DNA from: Gammaproteobacteria bacterium
GTDB taxonomy: Bacteria > Pseudomonadota > Gammaproteobacteria > Steroidobacterales > UBA11654
Reading direction: 5' to 3'
Assembly (NCBI GenBank): GCA_029941465.1
Contig: JAPYQN010000011.1
Span: 1 to 42,719, forward strand
Length of the DNA: 42,719 bases
Within the stretch, counting starts at the first letter, position 1, and every line of letters begins with the position of its first letter. The notes below the pieces were generated by a model. It did no database searches and was not told the DNA's origin. It saw nothing but the letters and a program-made list of their open reading frames with translations. Position numbers and translations under genes: made by a program. Positions 26,950 to 34,985 of this stretch are shown here, one piece after another.

Positions 26950-27773
26950 TGCATTACCTTTGGAGCCTCAACTGGCAATTGAATAAGGTCAGGTGTAATT
27001 TGTTTCTTGGCTATTCTTAAACCTTCTTTAACATAGTCAGTGTATTTTCGAGGTAAATCTTCCCATTGTTGTGTTTGCTTGTTCCAAAATCCTGTTTCAT
27101 TCTGATCAGGTGATTGATATGTTAATGATGTTCTTCCGATTCTTAAGAAATCGACTTGTCTATTTTCACCATCAATTTCTAAGAATCCCGTGTAAGCCTC
27201 AATATCTGAACCCAGACTTGTTTCAATTTGGTAAGCGTCCATGATTTGCCTAAACTTCTCAGAAACAGTTATATCGGACTCATTCATAATAACCCTGAGT
27301 CGATTAACTCTGTCCTTTCTTTCTTCAAGCAAAAAGGGGACATCAAGATCAATAAAACGATCCAACGTTTCAATACTTTCTAACATTAATGGAACGATGC
27401 CTCGTTCAATCAAAGCAAAGTCTGAAAGTTGACGATTAATATCTACTATCTGTTCTTCTTGGTCTGTGATTAAACGTTCAACATAATCATTGTAGGCTAT
27501 CAATCGATCAATCTGTTGCAGCACCAAGCGATACTCTCCTAATAACTCTTGGGTCTCAACTGATAAATCAGTAATTTTTTCTTGTGAACCCTTTGAGTCT
27601 ATGGTGCTGTCGTTTTGAACAAATAAACTGTCACTTAAGATCTCCACTGGGTCTGGAAGCACTATATCTTCAATATTGTCTTCTTGAGCAATTGATCTTG
27701 TGGAATATACCAAATTAATAGCTATTACTAAGACTAGAGACAATGAAAAATATTTCTTTATAAATGGGTACAT
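26946..27773 (-). CDS. DUF3450 family exported protein of the TonB2-type operon
   Basis: The 275 residues start with a signal peptide (SLSLVLVIAINLVYSTRSIAQ) followed by a long helical, coiled-coil region (about 65-180) and a C-terminal domain with VDFLRIGRTSLTYQSPD and PRKYTDYVKEGLRIAKK. The layout and the place at the head of an exbB-exbD-tonB operon match DUF3450 proteins. Function is not established; a periplasmic accessory to the TtpC-like protein is likely. A 68-base gap separates it from the gene upstream, so the operon promoter may lie there, though no clear hexamers are seen. Confidence 0.85.
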   Translation of the reverse strand: MYPFIKKYFSLSLVLVIAINLVYSTRSIAQEDNIEDIVLPDPVEILSDSLFVQNDSTIDSKGSQEKITDLSVETQELLGEYRLVLQQIDRLIAYNDYVERLITDQEEQIVDINRQLSDFALIERGIVPLMLESIETLDRFIDLDVPFLLEERKDRVNRLRVIMNESDITVSEKFRQIMDAYQIETSLGSDIEAYTGFLEIDGENRQVDFLRIGRTSLTYQSPDQNETGFWNKQTQQWEDLPRKYTDYVKEGLRIAKKQITPDLIQLPVEAPKVMQ

Positions 27774-27841
27774 ATTCTATTTATTGATTCCTTGTGAAAC
27801 CTTTTAAATATCAAAGCAAGTTATCAGATAGGAGCATTAAA

Positions 27842-28312
27842 TTAAAGTGCTTTGTCTCTAGGCTGTCTCAATGACATTAACAACATAATCAGTAAATAGG
27901 AAAGTATAACTGGTAATCCAGCTATCCCAGGAGTGATTCCTGTTGTGTATTCAGGGGTCAATGGGTAAAGCTGTCCTACGACTAAGGGCCTCATCAACCA
28001 AGTAAATATCCATAATAAATACATCAATGGAATTAGATTACGATATGAAAAAAGTATAATAACATTGAATATAACAAAGCTCGTTTGTTGCAACCCCCAT
28101 AAAGAAAAAACCATATAGATAATTTGATTGGGATCAGGAGTTGATTCAAAAACAATGATATTTGCTATTTTATTGGCTGCATATTGAGGTTGCAGAAAAT
28201 GCATATAAGCACTAAAAATCATTAGCAACACAAATAAAATCATGCCGTAAAAAGCTAAGGGAGATCCTAAGTAATTATTGTTTGCCTGTTTAGGTATAAT
28301 TCTTTCTATCAT
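27842..28312 (-). CDS. Four-helix integral membrane protein, unknown function
   Basis: A 156-residue protein from ATG 28312, preceded by AAGGTGA at about five bases. An in-frame GTG at 28327 overlaps the ETF-QO stop but has no better ribosome site. Four hydrophobic segments are seen at about residues 20-42, 62-87, 88-108 and 130-150, with conserved-looking polar turns (PQYAANKIAN, TPEYTTGITPG). I do not recognise the family. Tight linkage to ETF-ubiquinone oxidoreductase suggests cotranscription, but no functional link is proven. Confidence 0.8.
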   Translation of the reverse strand: MIERIIPKQANNNYLGSPLAFYGMILFVLLMIFSAYMHFLQPQYAANKIANIIVFESTPDPNQIIYMVFSLWGLQQTSFVIFNVIILFSYRNLIPLMYLLWIFTWLMRPLVVGQLYPLTPEYTTGITPGIAGLPVILSYLLIMLLMSLRQPRDKAL

Positions 28313-28323
28313 CACAGTCACCT

Positions 28324-29970
28324 TCACATATCAGTATAATTTGGACCGCCTGTTCCCTCAGGGCAATGCCATTGTATATTCTGTGCTGGGTCCTTGATAT
28401 CACAAGTTTTACAATGAATACAATTTTGGGCATTGATCTGAAAATATGGGGTTCCTGATTCAGACTCTATAACCTCATAAACACCTGCAGGGCAATACAG
28501 TCTTGCGGGTTCTCCAAACTCAGGTAAATTCTTCTCGATTGGTACGGTCGGGTCCTTTAAATGAAGATGGCACGGTTGATTTTCTTCATGATTGACGCCA
28601 GATAAATAGATTGAAGAAGTTCGATCAAAAGTGACCACATTATCCGGTTTTACATAATCCTTTTTCGTGGCCTTATTGAAGGGTAATAATTTAGCATAAT
28701 CCTCACCTTTTGCAGATAGAGTGAAAGGAAGTCTTCCTAAAAATAAATTCTGATCAATCCAAATAAAAATAGAACCCAGTAATAAACCAAACTTTTTCTG
28801 TAAAGGTGAAAAATTCCTAGCTCGATGTAACTCATCAAATACCCAAGACTGTTTTAAATGATTTTCAAAATTCTCTAGTTCATCACTTTGAGTGTCATTT
28901 AGAATTGATTGAACATATGTTTCAGCTGCAGTGATGCCTGATTTCATTGCTGTATGGGTTCCTTTGATTTTAGCCCCATTCATAAACCCAGCATCACACC
29001 CAATCATCACCCCACCAGGGAAAGTAAGCTTAGGTATGGATTGAATACCACCCTTATTAAGCGCTCTTGCTCCATATGAGATTCGTTCACCATCTTGTAG
29101 TAATCCTTTAAGCTCGGAATGTGCCTTCCATCTCTGGAATTCCTCAAAAGGGCTTAAATTGGGGTTAGCGTAATCAAGTGAGACAATTAAACCAATGAAC
29201 ACTTGATGATTAGGAGCATGATAAATAAATCCTCCTCCTTCAGTGTTGTTGTCTAATGGGAAGCCAGCAGTATGCATTACTAAGCCTTCTGAATGCTTTT
29301 CAGAGTCTATATTCCAAACTTCCTTAAATCCAATGCCATAATGCTGCGGATCAGAATTCTCATCTAAAGAATATTTATTGATTAATTGTTTGCCCAAATT
29401 ACCTCGACAACCCTCAGAAAATATTGTTTGCTTAGCTCGAAGCTCATAACCCATCTCATAACCGTCTTTAGGTTCACCGTCCTTATCAAGACCCATGTCA
29501 CCTGTGATCACACCTACAATTTTCCCCTCTTCCTCAATGAGATCAACTGCTGGAAAACCAGGAAACACATTAACACCGAGATTCTCAGCCTCTCTTCCTA
29601 GGTACTGGCACATAGACCCTAAGCTGATAATTCGATTCCCATGATTCATCATGGTTTTAGGCATTAAAAATTTGGGAACTGAAATACTTGTACGCTCTCC
29701 TGTTAAAAAAAGCATTTTGTCATCTTTAACAGGGGTTTGAAGAAAATTATTTCCATCATCCCACTCAGGGATCAACTCATCCAAAGATCTGGTCTCTATG
29801 ACAGCTCCTGAAATGATATGAGCTCCTATTTCAGAACCTTTTTCTAGTAAGCAGACGCTCAAATCTAAGTTATTTTCATTGGATAGCTGCATCAATCGAA
29901 CAGCTGCACTTAGGCCTGCTGGCCCAGCGCCAACAATAATCACATCAAATTCCATGGATTCTCTACTCAT
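28324..29970 (-). CDS. Electron transfer flavoprotein-ubiquinone oxidoreductase
   Basis: Passes electrons from ETF (acyl-CoA and amine dehydrogenases) to ubiquinone at the inner membrane. The 548 residues have an N-terminal FAD-binding GAGPAGLSAAVRL, ETF-QO motifs such as GYELRAKQTIFSEGCRG and GGVMIGCDAGFMN, and a C-terminal ferredoxin-like domain whose CIHCKTC plus a last Cys in WHCPEGTGGPNY ligate a 4Fe-4S cluster. It indicates respiratory fatty-acid or branched-chain oxidation, in keeping with the acyl-CoA genes further right. etfA and etfB are not in the window. Confidence 0.96.
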   Translation of the reverse strand: MSRESMEFDVIIVGAGPAGLSAAVRLMQLSNENNLDLSVCLLEKGSEIGAHIISGAVIETRSLDELIPEWDDGNNFLQTPVKDDKMLFLTGERTSISVPKFLMPKTMMNHGNRIISLGSMCQYLGREAENLGVNVFPGFPAVDLIEEEGKIVGVITGDMGLDKDGEPKDGYEMGYELRAKQTIFSEGCRGNLGKQLINKYSLDENSDPQHYGIGFKEVWNIDSEKHSEGLVMHTAGFPLDNNTEGGGFIYHAPNHQVFIGLIVSLDYANPNLSPFEEFQRWKAHSELKGLLQDGERISYGARALNKGGIQSIPKLTFPGGVMIGCDAGFMNGAKIKGTHTAMKSGITAAETYVQSILNDTQSDELENFENHLKQSWVFDELHRARNFSPLQKKFGLLLGSIFIWIDQNLFLGRLPFTLSAKGEDYAKLLPFNKATKKDYVKPDNVVTFDRTSSIYLSGVNHEENQPCHLHLKDPTVPIEKNLPEFGEPARLYCPAGVYEVIESESGTPYFQINAQNCIHCKTCDIKDPAQNIQWHCPEGTGGPNYTDM

Positions 29971-29975
29971 CTCTT

Positions 29976-30428
29976 CTACTGGGTTATTGGTATCAGATCT
30001 GTCTGATCTGGACCGGATGTAACAGGTTCATAAGTGGGTGTATTATCTTGATACTCGCTAAACGCCTCAGTAATTTCTTCAATACTTGCATTGACCCTTA
30101 ATACTCTTACATTTTTTATTTGGAGCTGTTTAATTCCATCTAATCGATGGTGTCCATCTATAAGATAGTTATCTTGATCGACAATCAAAGGTCCATATTC
30201 ATCATTTAATAGCCATGCTTTTTCTTGAACTCTAAATCCTCTAACTCTTTGTGTTTGAACAGGAATAATGTCTTTAGTGGGAATAGTAACTTTTTCATAA
30301 GCGTAATCACTTGAGTCAAGTATCTCTTGATTTAGTTGAGGGAGTTGGTTTCGGTCAAAATGTTTGTCTTCAGCTAATGCTGTCAGCGACAAGACTGTCA
30401 TCATAAGGATTATGAGTAGTTTGTTCAT
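29976..30428 (-). CDS. Exported ParB/sulfiredoxin-like fold protein
   Basis: From ATG 30428 (GAAG six bases upstream) the protein has 150 residues with a clear signal peptide ([19 protein letters not shown], then ED). The mature part carries the ParB N-terminal/Srx pattern: IPTKDIIPVQ, then PLIVDQDNYLIDGHHRLDGI with DGHHR at residues 91-95, then LQIKNVRVLRV. In ParB and sulfiredoxin this box binds nucleotide, and those proteins are cytoplasmic, so an exported version is unusual. There is no DNA-binding helix-turn-helix. It is followed by ETF-QO after five bases. Function unknown. Confidence 0.8.
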   Translation of the reverse strand: MNKLLIILMMTVLSLTALAEDKHFDRNQLPQLNQEILDSSDYAYEKVTIPTKDIIPVQTQRVRGFRVQEKAWLLNDEYGPLIVDQDNYLIDGHHRLDGIKQLQIKNVRVLRVNASIEEITEAFSEYQDNTPTYEPVTSGPDQTDLIPITQ

Positions 30429-30458
30429 CTTAATCTTCTTAAAGTTGAAAACCATCAA

Positions 30459-30573
30459 ACTTTTTGCCTCTTGGTGTTATATCCAGTTTTGTTAAATTGA
30501 TACTAGGATTTTACTACGAACTATTCTTGTAGTCTTAATTATTCCTGTTTTAATAGTTGCAGATGAAAGATTA
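30459..30573. other. Intergenic region between the exported ParB-like gene and gpmA
   Basis: This divergent spacer is AT-rich and carries no ORF worth calling. It must contain the promoter for the minus-strand ParB-like/ETF-QO transcript, but I see no convincing hexamer pair for that direction. Confidence 0.4.
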
Positions 30574-30603
30574 ATTACATCCAAAACCCATATAATTTAT
30601 AAT
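30574..30603 (+). promoter_or_regulatory. Candidate sigma70 promoter for gpmA
   Basis: ATTACA (30574-30579) and a perfect TATAAT (30598-30603) are 18 bases apart, with a predicted start near 30610, about 23 bases before the gpmA GTG. A second TATAAT (30591-30596) overlaps. Motif match only. Confidence 0.5.
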
Positions 30604-30632
30604 CCTATGGAAAAGTTAAGGAGAGAGACTAA

Positions 30633-31379
30633 GTGGCAGGAAAACTCGTTCTTTGTAGGCACGGACAAAGTAAATGGAATCTTGAAAACAGATTCACTGG
30701 TTGGGTGGATGTGGATCTTACTGAACAAGGACAAACTGAAGCTTTAGAAGCAGGAAAACAGCTACAGATAGCTGAATTAACTTTTGATATCGCTTTTACC
30801 TCTGTACTTAAGCGAGCCACTAAGACACTTTTCATTATCCTAGAAGAGATGAATCTAACCTGGATACCTGTAATCAATTCTTGGGAACTAAATGAAAGAC
30901 ACTATGGGGCACTTCAAGGATTAAATAAAGTAGATGTGGCTAAACAATATGGTGAGGATCAGGTACAAATATGGAGAAGAAGCTATGATACCCCTCCTCC
31001 TGTTATGGCTGAAGATGACAGCTCACACCCAAGATTTGATGCAAAGTATAATGGTATAGATGGCTTACCAGGATCGGAGAGCCTAAAAGATACTTTGGCT
31101 AGAGTGAAGCCTTATTGGCAAGAAAAAATCTTACCCTCACTCCTAGGCAATCAAAATGTCTTAATTGTTGCTCATGGGAACAGTCTTCGGTCTCTAATAA
31201 AAATTATTGATAATATTAATGATGAAGACATTGTCTCACTCAATATTCCAACAGGGGTTCCTCTGGTCTATGAGTTTAATGAGAACCTGAAGCCAACCTC
31301 TAAATATTTTCTTGGTGATGAAGAAGCTATCAAAAAAGCTACTGAAATGATTGCTCAACAAGGTAGCATAGAAACATAA
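30633..31379 (+). CDS. gpmA: 2,3-bisphosphoglycerate-dependent phosphoglycerate mutase
   Basis: Interconverts 3- and 2-phosphoglycerate in glycolysis and gluconeogenesis. The 248 residues show the phosphohistidine motif [10 protein letters not shown] (His10), Glu88 in ELNERHYG, and the second His181 in [10 protein letters not shown], all standard for dPGM. The start is GTG 30633 with a strong AAGGAG (30618-30623) nine bases upstream. Its stop overlaps the next gene by one base (TAATG). Confidence 0.96.
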   Translation: MAGKLVLCRHGQSKWNLENRFTGWVDVDLTEQGQTEALEAGKQLQIAELTFDIAFTSVLKRATKTLFIILEEMNLTWIPVINSWELNERHYGALQGLNKVDVAKQYGEDQVQIWRRSYDTPPPVMAEDDSSHPRFDAKYNGIDGLPGSESLKDTLARVKPYWQEKILPSLLGNQNVLIVAHGNSLRSLIKIIDNINDEDIVSLNIPTGVPLVYEFNENLKPTSKYFLGDEEAIKKATEMIAQQGSIET

Positions 31380-31897
31380 TGATTTATCAAATTGATAAAC
31401 ATAGACCTAAATTTAACGACACTAACTTTATTGCTCCAAATGCAACAATGATTGGACGAGTGGTATTAGAAGAGGATGCAAGCGTCTGGTTTAACGTTGT
31501 AATCAGAGGAGATAATGATCCCATTATTATTGGTAAAAAAAGCAATATTCAAGATGGATCTATACTGCATACTGATCTGGGGGCACCATTGAATATTGGC
31601 GAAGGTGTTACAGTAGGACACAAAGTTATGCTTCATGGTTGCACCATCTCTGACAACTGCCTTATTGGAATTAACTCAACAATACTTAATCATGCATTGA
31701 TTGGAAAAAACAGCATAGTTGGAGCTAATTCATTGATCACGGAAGGAAAAGAATACCCTGACAATACTCTTATTATGGGCTCACCAGCAAAATCTATTCG
31801 CGAGTTAAGAGAGGCAGAAATTATGATGATTAATATGTCTTCTGAGCATTACGTTGAGAACGGAAAACGATTTATGAATTCGCTCTCTAGCGTCTAA
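31379..31897 (+). CDS. Gamma-class carbonic anhydrase-like hexapeptide protein
   Basis: The 172 residues form a left-handed beta-helix of hexapeptide repeats (IGRVVL, VGHKVM, IGINST, IGKNSI, VGANSL) with a C-terminal helix. The three zinc-ligand histidines of the gamma-carbonic anhydrase family are present: His64 (ILHTD), His81 and His86 (VGHKVMLHG). It resembles YrdA/CaiE-type proteins; hydratase activity is not certain, as many family members lack proven activity. It is translationally coupled to gpmA, and its 3' end overlaps the convergent tesB by 11 bases. Confidence 0.88.
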   Translation: MIYQIDKHRPKFNDTNFIAPNATMIGRVVLEEDASVWFNVVIRGDNDPIIIGKKSNIQDGSILHTDLGAPLNIGEGVTVGHKVMLHGCTISDNCLIGINSTILNHALIGKNSIVGANSLITEGKEYPDNTLIMGSPAKSIRELREAEIMMINMSSEHYVENGKRFMNSLSSV

Positions 31898-32765
31898 TTC
31901 TCATCAACCCTTCTTGGGACGTAGAAGCAATCAACAGTCCATCTTGAGAGAAAATCTGTGCTGTGGCAAAGCCTCGTGCTCCTGATGATCTAGTGCTTTC
32001 ATAAGCAAACAACATCCATTGATCAATTAACATTGGTTTGTGAAACCACATGGCATGATCAAGACTGGCCATCTGGAAGCGGGACTGCATCAAATTGGTA
32101 CCGTGTGGAAGAATTGCGGTTGTCAATAGATCATAATCTGAGACATAAGCCAACAGAGCTTGATGCAAGCCAATATGCTGAGGTACCACTCCTTTAGCTT
32201 TAATCCAACTGTGCTTAATTGGTTCAGTTGTTTTATTGGTCAAAAAATGAGGTGTTTCAACTGGCTTGACCTCAAAGGGACGTTCTCGTGTCAGCATTCT
32301 CTTAATTCGACCAGGTAATTGCTCAACCCACTCGGGTTTTATCAGATCCACCAAATCTTCTAGCTCATCGGGTCCTTTCACTTCTGGCATTTCAGATTGA
32401 TGCTCTAATCCCTCCTCAGGTTTTTGAAAAGATGCTGTCATATTGAATATTTGCTCACCGTGTTGAACTGCAATAATTCTTCGATTAGAGAAACTTCCTC
32501 CATCTCTGGCACGATCAACTTCATAGACTATGGGTGCTTCAAAATCCCCACGTCTTAAAAAATAAGCATGCAAAGAATGCACCGATCGACCCTCAATGGT
32601 TCTAGTGGCAGCCATTAATGCTTGGCCTAGGACTTGCCCTCCAAACACTTGGGGGCTACCAATGTCTTGGCTCTCACCTCTAAAAATATTCTCTTCAATG
32701 ACCTCAAGATCCATGAGTTCAACTAACCGTTCAATGGTGGTGTCAAGAGAGTTATTTGATTTCAT
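31887..32765 (-). CDS. tesB: Acyl-CoA thioesterase II
   Basis: Hydrolyses medium- and long-chain acyl-CoA. The 292 residues hold the double hot-dog fold: the first half has FGGQVLGQALMAATRT and SLHAYFLRRGD, the second QMASLDHAMWFHKP with the catalytic Asp, and GFATAQIFSQDG near the end. Length matches E. coli TesB (286). It follows the MaoC-type gene by two bases, suggesting a shared operon for acyl-CoA metabolism. Confidence 0.94.
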   Translation of the reverse strand: MKSNNSLDTTIERLVELMDLEVIEENIFRGESQDIGSPQVFGGQVLGQALMAATRTIEGRSVHSLHAYFLRRGDFEAPIVYEVDRARDGGSFSNRRIIAVQHGEQIFNMTASFQKPEEGLEHQSEMPEVKGPDELEDLVDLIKPEWVEQLPGRIKRMLTRERPFEVKPVETPHFLTNKTTEPIKHSWIKAKGVVPQHIGLHQALLAYVSDYDLLTTAILPHGTNLMQSRFQMASLDHAMWFHKPMLIDQWMLFAYESTRSSGARGFATAQIFSQDGLLIASTSQEGLMRIRR

Positions 32766-32767
32766 GG

Positions 32768-33229
32768 CTAGTTAAAATAATAAAAGGAAACCGTCTCTGC
32801 AACACAAGCGGGTTTTTCTTCACCTTGTATTTCAACAGTGGTCTCACCTATTACTTGGGTAGCTCCTGATCGTTGCCTGACTCGTGCGACGGTAGCTCGA
32901 ACACGAATTTTGCTATTCACTGGAACCATATTGGTAAAACGAACTCTATTCACACCATAATTAATAGCTCGTTCCAAATTTTTAAACTTAATAAAACTTG
33001 AACTCATTGTAGGAATCATAGAGAGAGTTAAATAACCATGCGCAATGGTTTTAGAGTCGGGCATTTCTTTCTTAGCTCTGTCCACATCGACATGGATCCA
33101 TTGGTGATCATTTGTTGCATCTGCAAATTGATTAATCTGTTCTTGAGTTATTTTAAGCCATTCAGAGACACCTATTTCTTGTCCCTCAAATGCCTTAAAG
33201 TCTTCAAACGATGAGATTGTGTGACTCAT
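32768..33229 (-). CDS. MaoC-type (R)-specific enoyl-CoA hydratase
   Basis: The 153 residues form a single hot-dog domain of the MaoC family. The hydratase motif is seen in FADATNDHQWIHVDVDRAK (Asp and His spaced five apart), followed by IAHGYLTLSMIP. It probably hydrates trans-2-enoyl-CoA to (R)-3-hydroxyacyl-CoA; the chain length of the substrate cannot be told. It lies between folE and tesB with gaps of five and two bases. Confidence 0.88.
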   Translation of the reverse strand: MSHTISSFEDFKAFEGQEIGVSEWLKITQEQINQFADATNDHQWIHVDVDRAKKEMPDSKTIAHGYLTLSMIPTMSSSFIKFKNLERAINYGVNRVRFTNMVPVNSKIRVRATVARVRQRSGATQVIGETTVEIQGEEKPACVAETVSFYYFN

Positions 33230-33234
33230 TAGCC

Positions 33235-33825
33235 TTAAACAGAAATGTGACCTATGGTATTCATAAATTCTAATCGAGTAGCATCGTTAGTTCTAAAACT
33301 ACCTGTCATAGTGCTGGTCACCATATCCACATTACTTTTATGCACACCACGGGTGGTCATACAAGCATGTCTGGCCACAATCACTACACCGACACCTTTA
33401 GGTTGCAAAACCTCTTCAATGGAGCTGGCAATTTGTTTAGTCATTTTTTCCTGGACTTGAAAGCGTCGAGCATAAGTGTCAACGACTCGAGCTAATTTAC
33501 TGATTCCGACCACTTTGTTCTTAGGTAGATAAGCCACAAAAGCCTTACCAGTAATCAAAGCAATGTGATGTTCACAATGAGACTCAAAATCAATTCCTCT
33601 TAAAGTCACCATTTCATCGTAATCCTCAACTTCTTCAAAAGTTCGGTTTAAATACTCATGAGGGTCTTCATTGTAGCCGCTGAACCAGTCTTGATACGCT
33701 TTAGCAACACGTTTAGGTGTTTCTAACATCCCTTCTCTATCAGGATCATCACCAGCCCATTTTATTAAGGTTCTTACTGCCTGTTCAGCATCTTCACGTG
33801 ATGGCAGTTTTGATTCATTACTCAT
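33235..33825 (-). CDS. folE: GTP cyclohydrolase I
   Basis: Converts GTP to dihydroneopterin triphosphate, the first step of folate (and queuosine precursor) synthesis. The 196 residues show the zinc and active-site motif [40 protein letters not shown], and the second zinc Cys in [11 protein letters not shown]. It may also feed the QueA/Tgt queuosine pathway encoded earlier in the window through preQ1. A 73-base gap separates it from mobA upstream. Confidence 0.97.
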   Translation of the reverse strand: MSNESKLPSREDAEQAVRTLIKWAGDDPDREGMLETPKRVAKAYQDWFSGYNEDPHEYLNRTFEEVEDYDEMVTLRGIDFESHCEHHIALITGKAFVAYLPKNKVVGISKLARVVDTYARRFQVQEKMTKQIASSIEEVLQPKGVGVVIVARHACMTTRGVHKSNVDMVTSTMTGSFRTNDATRLEFMNTIGHISV

Positions 33826-33898
33826 TATTCAATGCTCAAATGGTTATATACAATCGAGAAATTATCGAAATGAACACTATTATGCAAGTAATGAATGA

Positions 33899-34477
33899 TC
33901 ATCCTGGTTGATTAGTTATCTCTTCAATTGAAACATTCGCACTAAGTAATGCGTCTGGATTCAATGGGTTAAGTATCTCTAGATCCATTTTTGATAATGT
34001 TTCTCGAGGGCTAGCATTCTTTATTAATTTGGAGTCAGATGAAATGGCACTAAAAAATCTTGGTTCATAAATAGCGCATAAGGGTTCCACACCTGATTCG
34101 TCTATGGATTGAAAAAGGGTTGCTGTTGTCTCTAGATTCCTAGCATGAATAAGTTGATCTATGGTTTGGCTATCAAGAAACGGCATATCACAAGCCACCA
34201 CTAACCAGCCGGAATGAGGATCATAATCCCCTGCAGATAAAATCCCAGCAATAGGTCCTGCATAACCGACCTGATCAATAATCAATGGATATTGAGCTCG
34301 TTTAACATCATTAATTTGATCATGTCTGATGGAAACATAAACCTGTTCTACAAATGGACTTAGTAGATTGTAAGTTCTATCTAATAGTGTCATTCCCTCT
34401 AGATCTATAAGCGCCTTATCCTGTCCCATTCTTCGACTATAACCCCCTGTTAAGATCAAACCATTAAGTGGTGTCAT
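33899..34477 (-). CDS. mobA: Molybdenum cofactor guanylyltransferase
   Basis: Attaches GMP to molybdopterin to form the MGD cofactor. The 192 residues open with LNGLILTGGYSRRMGQDKALIDLEG, the nucleotide-binding motif of MobA, followed by WLVVACDMPFLD with the metal-binding Asp. It lies 21 bases after moaC. The rest of the Moco genes (moaA, moaD, moaE, moeA) are not in the window, so they must be elsewhere if the cofactor is made. Confidence 0.93.
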   Translation of the reverse strand: MTPLNGLILTGGYSRRMGQDKALIDLEGMTLLDRTYNLLSPFVEQVYVSIRHDQINDVKRAQYPLIIDQVGYAGPIAGILSAGDYDPHSGWLVVACDMPFLDSQTIDQLIHARNLETTATLFQSIDESGVEPLCAIYEPRFFSAISSDSKLIKNASPRETLSKMDLEILNPLNPDALLSANVSIEEITNQPG

Positions 34478-34498
34478 GATATTTAGTCCTCTTAAGAG

Positions 34499-34963
34499 TT
34501 AGCCTATATCTGTTTTGCCGCCTGTTTTTCTTTGAAGAGAAATATCACTGATAACAATTTCATGACTTAGAGATTTACACATATCATAAACGGTTAACGC
34601 TGCTACTGATACTCCCGTTAAGGCTTCCATCTCAACCCCTGTTTTATGCTCAATGTCAACTTCACAGGTGATTATGAAATCCTGATTATCATCTGGCTCT
34701 ATGGTGATATGGCAAGCATTTATGTTTAGAGGATGACAAAACGGGATAAGATCATGAGTTTTCTTAACTGCCATGGTGCCGGCAATAATTGCAGTATCAA
34801 TGACAGGCCCTTTTTTTGTCTGTAAATCACCGTCTCTAAAACGGTCCTTGACCACTTCAGGAAAAATGATCTTTGCTGTTGCAGTCGCTGACCTTTTAGT
34901 GATCTCCTTGGAAGAAATATCCACCATTGTTGGTCTGTTCTTTTTATCTATATGATTTAACAT
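34499..34963 (-). CDS. moaC: Cyclic pyranopterin monophosphate synthase MoaC
   Basis: Converts the MoaA product to cyclic pyranopterin monophosphate. The 154 residues show MVDISSKEITKRSATATAKI, the active-site KKTHDLIPFCHPLNI, and VEMEALTGVSVAALTVYDMCK with the catalytic Asp, ending in the family's GGKT. It follows the AMACR-like gene by 22 bases and precedes mobA. Confidence 0.96.
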   Translation of the reverse strand: MLNHIDKKNRPTMVDISSKEITKRSATATAKIIFPEVVKDRFRDGDLQTKKGPVIDTAIIAGTMAVKKTHDLIPFCHPLNINACHITIEPDDNQDFIITCEVDIEHKTGVEMEALTGVSVAALTVYDMCKSLSHEIVISDISLQRKTGGKTDIG

Positions 34964-34985
34964 TTCAATTTCTCTATTCTAAATT

